A stretch of DNA of 64,000 bases from the NCBI GenBank assembly GCA_003116995.1, contig BDSL01000007.1, positions 1 through 64,000 of the forward strand, written 5' to 3'. The first letter of the stretch is position 1, and every line of letters begins with the position of its first letter. Origin of the DNA: Yamagishiella unicocca. Its lineage: Eukaryota > Chlorophyta > Chlorophyceae > Chlamydomonadales > Volvocaceae. The position numbers were made by a program, and so were the translations under genes. This document shows positions 35,531 through 46,115 of this stretch, in pieces. Under the pieces are notes generated by a model. It saw only the letters and a list, made by a program, of their open reading frames with translations, was not told where the DNA came from and ran no database searches.

Positions 35531-36299
35531 TACAACGTCGGGATACCTCCCCATGCAAGGTGCAGCTGCATAACGGCATGGATATCATTGTATTTCGCGA
35601 CGTAACTAGGAATATTTGGAACTAGAGATATCTGAAACTAGGGAGATTTGGAACTAGCTACGAGCTTAGCGATTACAGCCGAGGCGTAGTCCATTTGCAC
35701 GGCAATTAGAGATGCAAGGTTGAGGGTTAGGCGTGCAGTAGATGTGATGCATAGTCACAGCAGAGCGGCGAGGATCGCATGCTCCAGCCGATTTATTTGG
35801 GTCAGAGACTGATGTGGGTCAGGTACCCAAGCCCAGGTTCCTGGATTAGGTAGCTGAGTTATTTACGTTCAAGTGTGACAGCTGCACGATTGTCTTATCG
35901 CGGTTGCAACTCCGTGCAGGTTTTCTACGTGCAGGTTTACAATTTAGCGACCTAATCCAATTTTCTCTTATCCTAAGTCGCTGACTCGGCAGGTGTGCTT
36001 TGTTTTTTATTCGGGTGTTCTTTTAGTTCAACGCGGACAATGATGCCAAGGACAGGACTGCAGCAGGCCGATTGCTGGTATGCAAATTTGCAAAAGCTCG
36101 CAAGCCATATATGGACTGACTTAGCGTGGTCAGATTGAACTTTTAGTTTTGGGTGGCAGGATTGGCGCCGCTATGATAGGCAATCCAAGTCACTTTTCAG
36201 GTCGGGTGTTGCAGCAGATTGAGGTTGTGTGCCTTATCATAGCACATAGTCCAGCTGCGCCAGCTGCTGCCCTATGCGAGGATGGGCGTATCAGATATG

Positions 36300-36480
36300 G
36301 GGGGTGCTAGGCTATCAGAAGCCCTATCATTTTGGCCTATCAGATACCTAGCAATTGGCTAGCAATAGCCTGCTACCTAGCAGGGGCGCCTGCCTGCTAG
36401 ACGCACCTGCTAGCTTGCTTCTAGGGGCTGCTAGCCGCGCTGCTAGGTTATCTGATAACCTCCTGCTACATATCAGATAA
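36300..36480. repeat. CTAG-rich block 3
   Basis: Many CTAGCAGG, CTGCTAG and TATCAGATA words in under 200 bp, partly arranged as inverted pairs (TTATCTGATAA, TATCAGATAA). It resembles the 26.6 and 27.6 kb blocks. Confidence 0.6.
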
Positions 36481-36956
36481 GGATGCTAGCTTTGCACGCG
36501 ATCGGCGGTCGGCTGACAGGTAGGCCGAACGGCTGGACGAGCAGGGTGCCTGCTGGCTCTTGCGGCTTTTGTTCCCTTACAAGAAATAAGAGTTGCTGTA
36601 TACACGCTCTTCTTCGTGTGTGTGGTCCATCGGTGGTAGCGGACACATGTCAGAGCTTAACCTACAGATTACCACGTTTTCTTCAGCCACCCGAAAAAGA
36701 CTGCACACCGAAACGTCAAACGTCTGCGAAAAAATAATATACGATGCACACGCACGAACGCACGCAGATGCCCACTTGCACATCGGTGCGCATCTGCACA
36801 TCGGCGCGCATCTGCACACCCTGCGAGCCAAACCTAACACTTATTTCTTGGCCTTCCATTGAAGAGCACACGTTAATAGAGCCTTATTCGGCCACCGCGC
36901 GCTACTGCGCAAAATCTGGTACACATAACGAACTTCAGGCACACCCGCCGCGCCAC

Positions 36957-36986
36957 AAGTCCCAGGAACAGCTGTTCCTGGGACTT
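36957..36986. repeat. Perfect 30-bp palindrome
   Basis: Two 15-bp arms without spacer, centred on CAGCTG: AAGTCCCAGGAACAG followed by its exact complement. Confidence 0.9.
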
Positions 36987-38599
36987 AGTTGGTACCAGGC
37001 GACGCCGAGCATGTTGACCCTGTCGTACTGCCGTTACCGAAGTCGTCGCCATTACTGCTCCCCGTTGCTGAGCAAGTTCTGGTGTTCGCACACGCTGTGT
37101 CGATCACCCGTCTTTTCTTAACAGCCTCCTGACCTGCCGCCGCTAAGGAAAAAGAGCTCGCTGAGCTTCGCTCAAACCTGAGGGATCCCTAATATACGTA
37201 ACACGTACCATTGAAGCTTTGTTCGGACGCCGCGACTGAATTGCCTCCATCTGGTGCAGGTTTGGGTGGCACCGCCAGGTGGTGGTGGTATTACTCGTCC
37301 CAGTGACTTCCAGACCAAAAGGCAAAAAGACGGGAACCGTCTTCTTCGTGAAGCAGATGATCGTGTATGTTATTTGTGGTTTAGTATCCGTGGATGGAAG
37401 GGCGTGTGGAGGATGGGATCGCGTGCTGTCCGGGCGTTGACGAGTGGCCTTGGCGTACCTGCTGGGTTGTCATACTTGTGGGGAACCCGCGCGCTGTTGT
37501 GCATACCGTCAGGCTCGAACTTGTCATCTGGTCCTGGGGCCCCTAGTGCTGGCTTGACCTTTCCAGAGCAGTAGCATGCAGCGCCACCGGAAATGCCAGC
37601 ATAGTAGTAATGCCAGCATTATACTACGCAAATCGTCGCCTATGGTTGGGGGGAGCTTCCCTGGGCCGCCAGCGCCGGCCCGGTGTCCCCTTGCCTGCGC
37701 CACTTCTGGAATTGACCCCTTGCTCGTGCAATGTTCGGTATGCCTGCCGGTCTATCTTGTCGGGGGCGAGCTGTCTTGGGCGCGGCGAGCGAGGTCCCTG
37801 TGCCTTTCGGTGCGTTTGTGGGCGTCTGCTCAGGTCTGCTGGTCTTGCTGTGGTCCCCCCGCTTGGGTTAGGCCCGGCTTGCCTATGTTAAGTCCAGGAC
37901 ATGGCCCCCCTTCTTGCTTGGGTAAACCGGGCTTGAGGTCACCTAAACATTTTTTGTTGCGTTGTGAGGTATCTTAGGTCCCCAGCCTGTATCACGCGGT
38001 TTTCTCAGCTGGCGCTCTATCTCTTTCATCGGCCCCCGCCTGCTACCATACTTTTATAGCCAACCCAATGTGGTACCATGGACATGCTGCTATTCCTCTT
38101 GCGTTCTAGGGCACTGTGAGTTGCGCTGGCCCGGCCCACCTGCTCTTAAAAACGCCTGTTAGGGGATCCATTGTTTTGCATCTGCCAGACGGCAATCCCG
38201 TCCGTTCGCGGCTGCTGTTTTCCGGACATTTTGCGGTCTTTTTGCGCGCAGCTTCCCAGCCCCCGCTGTAAATTTTGTGTACTGGGGACTTTTATTGTGC
38301 TCCCGGCCAAGCGGAAATGCGGCCCGTCTCAGCTGTTTCTCCGGCCACGCTTTTTCGGCATCGGCAGTATATTGTACGGCTCGGTGCTCGTATTACACGG
38401 TCCCGGCCCTTTTCACATACGATCTCGGCTTTTTTCAAGCAGGGAATGGCATGACGAGCATCCTCCGCGCGGCTTCCCGACGCTCGCTTGTATTTTTGCC
38501 TTTTAGGGTTCGCCATTCTGCATTCCATCATTTGGCCCTGCGCTCCGTGTGAGGTGCTCGTCCGACCCGTGTACATAGTGTTTATTCGGCATCGGCGGT

Positions 38600-39400
38600 A
38601 GTTTCATACGGTCTCGGATGGGGCAAATCTCGCTACAATGGTCCGCGGTTGTCCTGCTCCCGCAGCATTTGTGGCTGGGTCGGCCCCCGGTGGGGGTGCA
38701 CCCGCTTGTTTGGGATGTGGTGTGCTTGGCGGCCGTCGCGGCGTTGGGTTTGGGGCTCCGCCTCCTGTTTCGGGTGCAGGCTGGGGCCCCCGGGGGGCGC
38801 ATGCCGGTGGTGCGGGTGTGCGCCGCGGTGACGGCCGACTTCTGGGCCCGCCTCAGTGCGTTTGCCGAGCTGGGGCTGGCCCCCCGCGGGTGGGGGGCCA
38901 TCCCGTCCGATCACCCCTTCCTCGCCGCCTCGCCCGCGGGGGAGGTGGTCTTCCCGGGCCGCCCGGGTGCCGAGGAATGACCCGACGGCTGACTCGGGTG
39001 CGTTTTTCTGGGCCTTAGGCCCCCGCTCTGCTGTCTTTTGTGGGTGCTTTTGGGTTCTGGGGCTTGGGGCCCCCGTTTTGCCGGAACGCGTTCCTCGCGT
39101 CTCGCTGCTGGCTTGGTGCAGGTGGTTCGTGTTGTCTGGACGCGCTTGTTCTCCTCCCCGTGCTTTGAGTTGTGTGTGCTGCCTTCTCCGTGTCCTCGTG
39201 TTTGGCTGCCTTCGGCTTTTGCCCCCTCCCGGCCGGTGAGGGCGGGCTCTTTTGCCCAGTGACCCGTGTCGTGGTCTGGCCCATCGGGCCCGCCTGGTTG
39301 CGCTTCCGCGCTTGAGCCGTTCTGGCTCCCTTGTAATACTCGCATTCTGCTTAACCATTGGGCATGTCACGACACACAGCGTGCGGTGCAGGATGGGTGA
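38600..39400 (+). mobile_element. Diverged retrotransposon-like element
   Basis: A coding remnant at about 38615-38980 reads WLGRPPVGVHPLVWDVVCLA and FWARLSAFAELGLAPRGWGA. These are the diverged counterparts of WLAQAPTGIQPCVWDVVILV and VWALLRGFAALGLPQKGWDA at 26.3-26.6 kb. A stop at 38978 is followed by a T-rich 3' region ending with CCCTTGTAATAC near 39330. GC content is higher than in the surroundings. This is probably a separate subfamily. Confidence 0.55.
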
Positions 39401-39477
39401 GCCAACCGGAGACTATGGTATCGGAACCGGCACGTGACATGCAACTTAAGTGTTGCGTCGTGACAGCCCACAACATA

Positions 39478-39565
39478 TGGACCAGTGGAGCGCCGCCACA
39501 ATACAACCATAACAGCTTCCCGCCACTCATCCCAGAAACCACGAGCCTCATGCAGAACATGGAGC
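39478..39565 (-). mobile_element. Retrotransposon-like 3' untranslated fragment
   Basis: Matches the block at about 5250-5340 (AGCGCCGCCAC, then CAGAAACCACGAGCC versus CAGGAACCACGAGCC). It is an internal piece only. Confidence 0.5.
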
Positions 39566-40429
39566 ATTCGGCAATTCGGCTTCGTTGCCCTACTCCTACA
39601 AGATGGGCCTGTCCTCGGACCCCTTCCTTCGTGCGCGGGTCTTGGGACCTTTTCCTTCCGCTCCGTGCTTTGGCGGAGGGTTACCCTGAGGCCCAGCAAG
39701 GCTGCGACTGATGCACGTGCAGTCGTAGATTTACATGATCGAGCACTCGAGCACATTCGATATACACGTGCCGCACACAGTGCTCCTGTGTGCGTATGGC
39801 TGGGTGTACAGGGGTGTAACACTGGCACACCCTCTCCAAAGCTACACGTGCAGAACGGGCCTGGCTTCCTGGTTGTCGGTATAGGATGCTGCACATGCTG
39901 CTTCGATAGAGCCTCCAAAGGACTGCGCGTCGGGTGGGGTAGGATGGGGGGTCCATTGGGAACTGTTCGAGCGAGGCGGCTGCCTGGTTCTGCGGTATCC
40001 TGGCGAGATTTCGCCCACGGTCATCTGGACCCTGTAACATGATTAAACATTTTTCAATAATGTGTGACATGGGATTGTACCAGCTACCTGGAAGCCTCAT
40101 GCAGTACTATGGCGCGAGGCGGGGAACGGAAGGAGACGAGCAATAATGCCCGTCTTCTTGCCCATCTTCATGCATACACTGAAGATAAATATAACAAAAC
40201 GGTATAGATTACTGTCTACCAGTAGCACAAATGAGTAGGAACCGCAAGCTTGTCTAGGCCAGCTATGTATTCCGCCACTCCTGATCTTTTGCGCACCTTG
40301 ACTCCTAATTGAGTCTTGAAGCTCCGCCTTTCACACTGCGGATGGCAATAAATGGCATGTTCAGCCACTGATTAATGTAACACCGTCGTTTCTTGGCAGC
40401 TACCTTGCGAGAACATACGCAGTGTCGCA
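39566..40429. other. Upstream region of pherophorin 4
   Basis: I see no gene and no named repeat. Sequence composition is like that of the other spacers. Confidence 0.4.
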
Positions 40430-40438
40430 CATAAATAG
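40430..40438 (+). promoter_or_regulatory. TATA-like element of pherophorin 4
   Basis: CATAAATAG lies 84 bp upstream of the first in-frame ATG at 40522, a spacing compatible with a short 5' leader. Confidence 0.45.
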
Positions 40439-40521
40439 TGCTTTAGCGCAACGAATCGTAGATCACTTATTCCTACAGGTTTATGAGAGTGTTCAGTCTT
40501 GGTTCTGCAACCTCTTTCAAA

Positions 40522-43500
40522 ATGGCGGTCGCGCTCGGTAGAGCGCTCCCAAACATCTCCTTACGGATAAATGTCGACGGGCTACGTCAGCGGAAACTGG
40601 CAGCCATGCCGTTGTTAGCGCTTTGTGTGACATTATTGGCAGGTACGGCAATACACCTGTAACTGGTAGGGATTGGCGTGGATTGGCTTCCTCAGGCAGC
40701 ATGCGTCTCGGGACCTCAAGGGTTGCTGCACCTGGTGCTTCCAGATCTGTTACTGCCGCTTGGCTTCTGCTGCGCTAGGAGCCTATCCCGCGGTGATGCC
40801 CGGCTGGGACAGCGATTTTTTACACGTCTTCACCTAAAGCCCGTGCCGCTGCCCTGCTGCAATACTTTGGCCAATTGCAGCAGCTGCTGCCGTTGCCTCG
40901 GAGCCCTTTCACGCTACAGCGACCAGGCTGTCGCTTCGCGGCAGCAGCGGCCGAAACTTGCTGGATGCAAACACTTTCCCGTTCGCAACGTGGGTGCGCG
41001 TGTCGATGCGGGTAACGACCTGCTCCGGCAAGCGATGTGTGGTACACCAGCCGATGTAGGGGGATAGGATAGGAAACCCGTGGGTCGGCACTGAAAGTAA
41101 AACCGATTAGGAAACGTTTGGTACACACGTTTGGAAATGCGTTGTGGAGGGAAATGTGATAAGCGGGAGCCCTTGCCGCTTCATGGAGTATCGCATTGCA
41201 ACGATTCGGGGCCCGTGCCCGCGCTGTCCACGATGGACGTAACCTGCAATGTGTCATTCATATCATCCCTAAGGAAGTCCACAAACATGTACGACAACTT
41301 TGCCACCCCATGACCCCATGACTTCTGCCTTGCTGGGATGATAGCGTAATCCACACCCTAATACTTGCCCTTGCCCTGGATGTGTAAACCGTACTGCAGA
41401 TGTGACACGTACGACTGCGCCTGCTCGCCGTACAGCCTCACTTACACCGGTGTCAAGACCGTAAGTGAGGCTCCCAACCCTGGATGTATGCCCTTGCTTT
41501 GCGCACTACTAGCCAACTGTCGCCCGGCCAGGTTGGTTACAACAACGCTTTAGTGAAGTTATAGGACCCTCGATGAAGCGGCTTAATTAATTAACAGCTG
41601 CACCCTGGCCGGCACAACGTGAATAGCCGTCAAGCCTTTTCTCCCAACACGCGTTTACCTGTTCTGCACAACCTTGCCCCTGTGTGCGCCACGCCACGAC
41701 ACAGGTTTCCAGCGGCAGCCGCTACTGCTTCGCTGTCGGCTACGTGGGGTGTTTAGCCAAGCCATCCTGCTGTGAGACCTTCTTGCGTAACGTCGATAAC
41801 CTCAGCCTGACAACAGGTGAGCACCTTTCGTTGCGGTGTGGGCCGGCGGGCTATCTCTGTCCGCTGCTACATGAAAGCAACCCAGATTTCGCTCGTATTT
41901 CAATGTCGCATGTCGCACCTCGTATATCGCAAACGAAGGCAAATCGTATGTTCAGGACGGACATCGAAGTTGGGACATGCGTTTGGAAAGGGTTTTGGAT
42001 TCAAGTCATGGGCTTGCGCAGCATGCCATGTATCCACGCTCCTCCCTCGCCGTGCCTGCTGGCTCCCTGATGCCGCAGCTGCCGACTGCCAGCAGCCGGC
42101 AATTGCGAAGGTGGAGATGATGGACAAGGCGTGGCCGAACTGGGAGATCAAGGCATGGCCACTAGGAAACGGTGCGCGCTTTCGAATGCATGTCAACTCA
42201 ATAGCGCACGGCCGCCGCAGTCCCGTATAAGACACAAGTCCTGCGAGCCTCAGCGGCCAAACTAACCTCACCTCGGACCTTTGTGCTTGCAGGCCAGGCC
42301 TACAGCATCAGCATTTTCGGCCTCTCCTTCAACTCCACTACGTTTCCTGGCACCACCATCTGCATCACGGCCAAGGAGCCTTGCTCTAATATTTCCGAGC
42401 TGTGTGACGTCGCAACTGGTACCTGCAAGTAAGTAGATTGGACTGGTACTGTTTATGATAGGATTGGACTGCTGCTGTTTCACCTGTTGCTATCATAGCA
42501 GTAGCGGTTTAGTGCGGACGCGATCATAGGACAGGTACCTAAGGAACCCAACAGCGTGGATATCGAATTAAACAGCGCTCTCCCTTTCGACACGTGTGGC
42601 TATAGCGCTCATCCTACAGCTTCTTGACACGTGCTCACACTCTTGTCCAATTCCTTAAGAGCTGTCGCCATTACCACTGCACTTTGCTTCTCATAAAGGG
42701 CTAGGATCCTGGATCAAATCGCTTCACTCGTCTAACCCTTACTCGCTGCCCCGACCCTCACCCGACGTAGATTCTCGATCACCCAGTCCAGCGGAGGCTT
42801 GTCGTACTGCCCGGCCTGCCCCGTGACACCACCCCTTTCACCGCCGTCGTCCTCTCCACCAGCCCCTCGCCGTTCTCCGCCGCCTACGGCACGTTTATCA
42901 CCCGCCGCTCTCTCCCCTCCGCCGCGTCAGCCAGCCCCAAGCCCCAAGGTCCTGCGCAGCCCGCCCTCCCCAAAGCCGTTGCCTCCTCCCCCTGGGAGAT
43001 CCAGCCCGCCACCGCCAATGGTGCCTGGTGATGTGTGCGGCGCAGTTCTCCTGGCTTCGCCTCTTGCCAAGCCTGGTGTGCCGTTCAAGACGTTTGGCGC
43101 CCCCGTCAGCTGCGCCAACACGGCCAACCTTATCATCAAGTCCTTCACGGACGCAGCCACGGCTGCAGGTGTTAGCATCCGCACCCCATTTGCGCAGCGC
43201 GGCTGCACCGGAGCCTACGATGTCGAACCGTTCATGGTACCGTATATCTTGGTGTGTGGCTCTTTCTTCTCGGCCGTGGACGCGTCCGAACTGCAGTCCC
43301 TGGTGCCACAACTGATGGATGATTTGCTTCGATTTGTCATCGGCTATTTATGGTCGGCAGCTGGGACCCTACCTCCCCCCGGCTACAACGTCACTGCGGT
43401 GATCTACGGCGACGACTCGAGATCCTTGGAAGGATACAAGAAGGTTTTGAACATAGATGGAGCCGTGAATTACAAATCGCCTCCATCGCCTCTACCACCG

Positions 43501-46115
43501 GCCGCTCTCTCCCCTCCGCATCGGCGCTCGCCGCCTCCTCAGCGGAGCCCCCCAAGCCCCAAGGTCCTGCGCAGCCCGCCCTCTCCAAAGCCGTTGCCCC
43601 CTTCCCCTGGGAGATCCAGCCCACCACCGCCAATGGTGCCTGGTGATGTGTGCGGCGCAGTTCTCCTGGCTTCGCCTCTTGCCAAGCCTGGTGTGCCGTT
43701 CAAGACGTTTGGCGCCCCCGTCAGCTGCGCCAACACGGCCAACCTTATCATCAAGTCCTTCACGGACGCAGCCACGGCTGCAGGTGTTAGCGTACGCACC
43801 CCATTTACGCAGCGCGGCTGCACCGGAGCCTACGATGTCGAACCGTTCATGGTACCGTATATCTTGGTGTGTGGCTCTTTCTTCTCGGCCGTGGACGCGT
43901 CCGAACTGCAGTCCCTGGTGCCACAAATGATGGATGACTGGCTTCGATTTGTCATCGGCTATTTATGGTCGGCAGGTGGGACCCTACCTCCCCCCGGATA
44001 CAACGTCACTGCGGTGATCTACGGCGACGACTCGAGCTCCTTGGAAGGATACAAGAAGGTTGTGAACACAGATGGAGCCGTGAATTACGAATCGCCTCCA
44101 TCGCCTCTACCACCGGCCGCTCTCTCCCCCCCGCCTCGGCGCTCGCCGCCTCCTCAGCGGAGCCCCCCAAGCCCCAAGGTCCTGCGCAGCCCGCCCTCTC
44201 CAAAGCCGTTGCCTCCTTCCCCTGGGAGACCCAGCCCACCACCGCCAATGGTGCCTGGTGATGTGTGCGGCGCAGTTCTCCTGGCTTCGCCTCTTGTCAA
44301 GCCTGGTGTGCCGCTCAAGACGTTTGGCGCCCCCGTCAGCTGCGCCAACACGGCCAACCTTATCATCAAGTCCTTCACGGACGCAGCCACGGCTGCAGGT
44401 GTTAGCGTACGCACCCCATTTACGCAGCGCGGCTGCACCGGAGCCTACGATGTCGAACCGTTCATGGTACCGTATATCTTGGTGTGTGGCTCTTTCTTCT
44501 CGGCCGTGGACGCGTCCGAACTGCAGTCCCTGGTGCCACAAATGATGGATGACTGGCTTCGATTTGTCATCGGCTATTTATGGTCGGCAGGTGGGACCCT
44601 ACCTCCCCCCGGATACAACGTCACTGCGGTGATCTACGGCGACGACTCGAGCTCCTTGGAAGGATACAAGAAGGTTGTGAACACAGATGGAGCCGTGAAT
44701 TACGAATCGCCTCCATCGCCTCTACCACCGGCCGCTCTCTCCCCCCCGCCTCGGCGCTCGCCGCCTCCTCAGCGGAGCCCCTCAAGCACCAAACCCCCGA
44801 GGAGCCCTCCTCCCACAAAACGGCCCCCTCCTTCTCCTCCCCGTCCTAGCTCACCGGTCCTATTGACGACTCAAAGCGAGGTCTGTGCAGCCGTTACCGT
44901 AATTTCGCCACTTGATTCGAATGGCATTCCGCTGCACACATTTGGCGCCCCCATCAGCTGCGCCAACACCGCGAACCTTATCATCAAGTCCTTCACGAAT
45001 GCAGTCGAGAACGCCGGCGCACAGATCACCGTTCCATTCACCCAGCGGAGCTGCAATGGAACTCACGATCCTGCTGCCAAGCCGCCACACATCCTCGTCT
45101 GCGGCTCCTTTCCCTCGACGGAGCTCGCCACCAGCATACTGCAGGTCTCCTTGTTCGACGTACTAGCGGACTGGCTGGCCTTCGTCCTAGGCTATCCGAC
45201 GGGCACCGGAGTCCCGATGTGCCCGCCTCCAGGATATGACGTCGCGGCGATGATCTGGGGCGACGACGACAGCGCCCCTGCCCTCTACAGAAGGATAACT
45301 TGCAGCGATGACCATATCCAACACGTGCCGCACCCGCCACCTGCAGCCGATAACGCTAGTATCAGTGAGTTGGCGCCACCCGGTGCTGGGGGAATTAGTG
45401 GCACCCAGATATACGGGTTGCGGCGAGGATGTAGGTGCGGTTACGGGGCCAAGAACGAACGGTCAACTTTATTGGCGAGACACAGGCGCGTGGCGATGGT
45501 CTAGTCAGTAGCGCAAGAGGCGGTTAGCGCACTTGTGCATCGCCATGCGGTAATGGCAGTGTGCTGCAAGGTTCACGTGCGCTGGTGTGGTTGTGTGCGG
45601 TCACCTGAGTCTGTGCTTGCAAGTGAGTGTTGGCACCATGCCTGAAGAGGCAATGTGTACTACTACTCGACATTGGCACGATCAGACCAGCTAGCTGTGA
45701 TGTACCAAACGACGAGAGTTTGCTTCACGTCTCCCGGTAAACACATGTTGGTCCCCCGCTGACATTGTCCCATGAATGCCGTCTTTCCTCGCAGGTCCCT
45801 AGGTGCTGGTTCGTGCGCCAGAGCGCGGTTCTGCTTGGACGGCCAGTGCCAGGTACGGCATTGTAATGATCCCGGGACTCTCTTTTTCTAGGGCATGTTG
45901 TATTACCCAGCGGCAGCATTTGCTGGATCAGCAGTGCGACCTCGCGACCACATATAAATGCCACATGTGCCGGTGCATCTCTGGGATAGGACGTTCTACG
46001 AACTATGAGCCCAGCATCCTCGGTACCTCAGCTCACGAAACCTCCTTGCCCAACGCAGGCGAACCCTTTCTTGTCCTCTGACAACAAGGGCTGTCCGGCC
46101 AACATAGGCTGCTAG
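40522..46115 (+). CDS. Pherophorin 4, amplified half-modules and truncated C module
   Basis: Secreted matrix protein, about 1108 residues under this model: 40522-40642, 40920-40989, 41400-41460, 41705-41816, 42079-42171, 42293-42428, 42771-45364, 45560-45584 (tentative microexon), 45795-45852, 46059-46115. Exon 1 ends in MPLLALCVTLLA, a signal peptide core; a later in-frame ATG at 40606 is possible. The N module is recognisable (CDTYDCACSPYSLTY, RYCFAVGYVGC, WEIKAWPLG, YCPACPVTP), but FPYCKC is replaced by FPFATC. The large exon carries three almost identical first-half C modules (VPGDVCGAVLLASPL) and a fourth, diverged one (SEVCAAVTVISPLDSN). The exons for THxC...NVPY and for VEVI...SW are not found. 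The C-terminal exons FCLDGQCQ and NKGCPANIGC remain. The microexon is the only phase-correct bridge I could find and needs transcript support. Confidence 0.8.
42938..44782 (+). repeat. Three 615-bp tandem units inside one exon of pherophorin 4
   Basis: Corresponding points lie exactly 615 bp apart: GTGCCTGGTGATGTGTGCGG begins at 43021, 43636 and 44251. Each unit encodes 205 residues: a first-half C module plus a PPSP-type linker. Copies 2 and 3 differ at only a few positions and copy 1 at somewhat more, with third codon positions conserved too. The period is a multiple of three, so the frame is kept. Confidence 0.97.

Larger units (their letters stand above)
35531..38590. other. Intergenic region between pherophorins 3 and 4, left part
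   Basis: No supportable gene and no clear TGTAA signal close after pherophorin 3. It contains CTAG-rich block 3 (36300-36480), a perfect palindrome (36957-36986) and repeated CATCGGTGCGCATCTGCA-like words at about 36775-36825. A short terminus fragment lies near 37295-37325. The GC-rich, T-rich stretch 37.3-38.6 kb may be further degraded transposon sequence. Confidence 0.45.

Noticed and set aside
43028..44545. Repeated plus- and minus-strand frames of about 95 and 144 codons inside pherophorin 4
   Set aside because: They recur only because the underlying 615-bp unit is repeated. They lie out of frame or antisense to the domain sequence.
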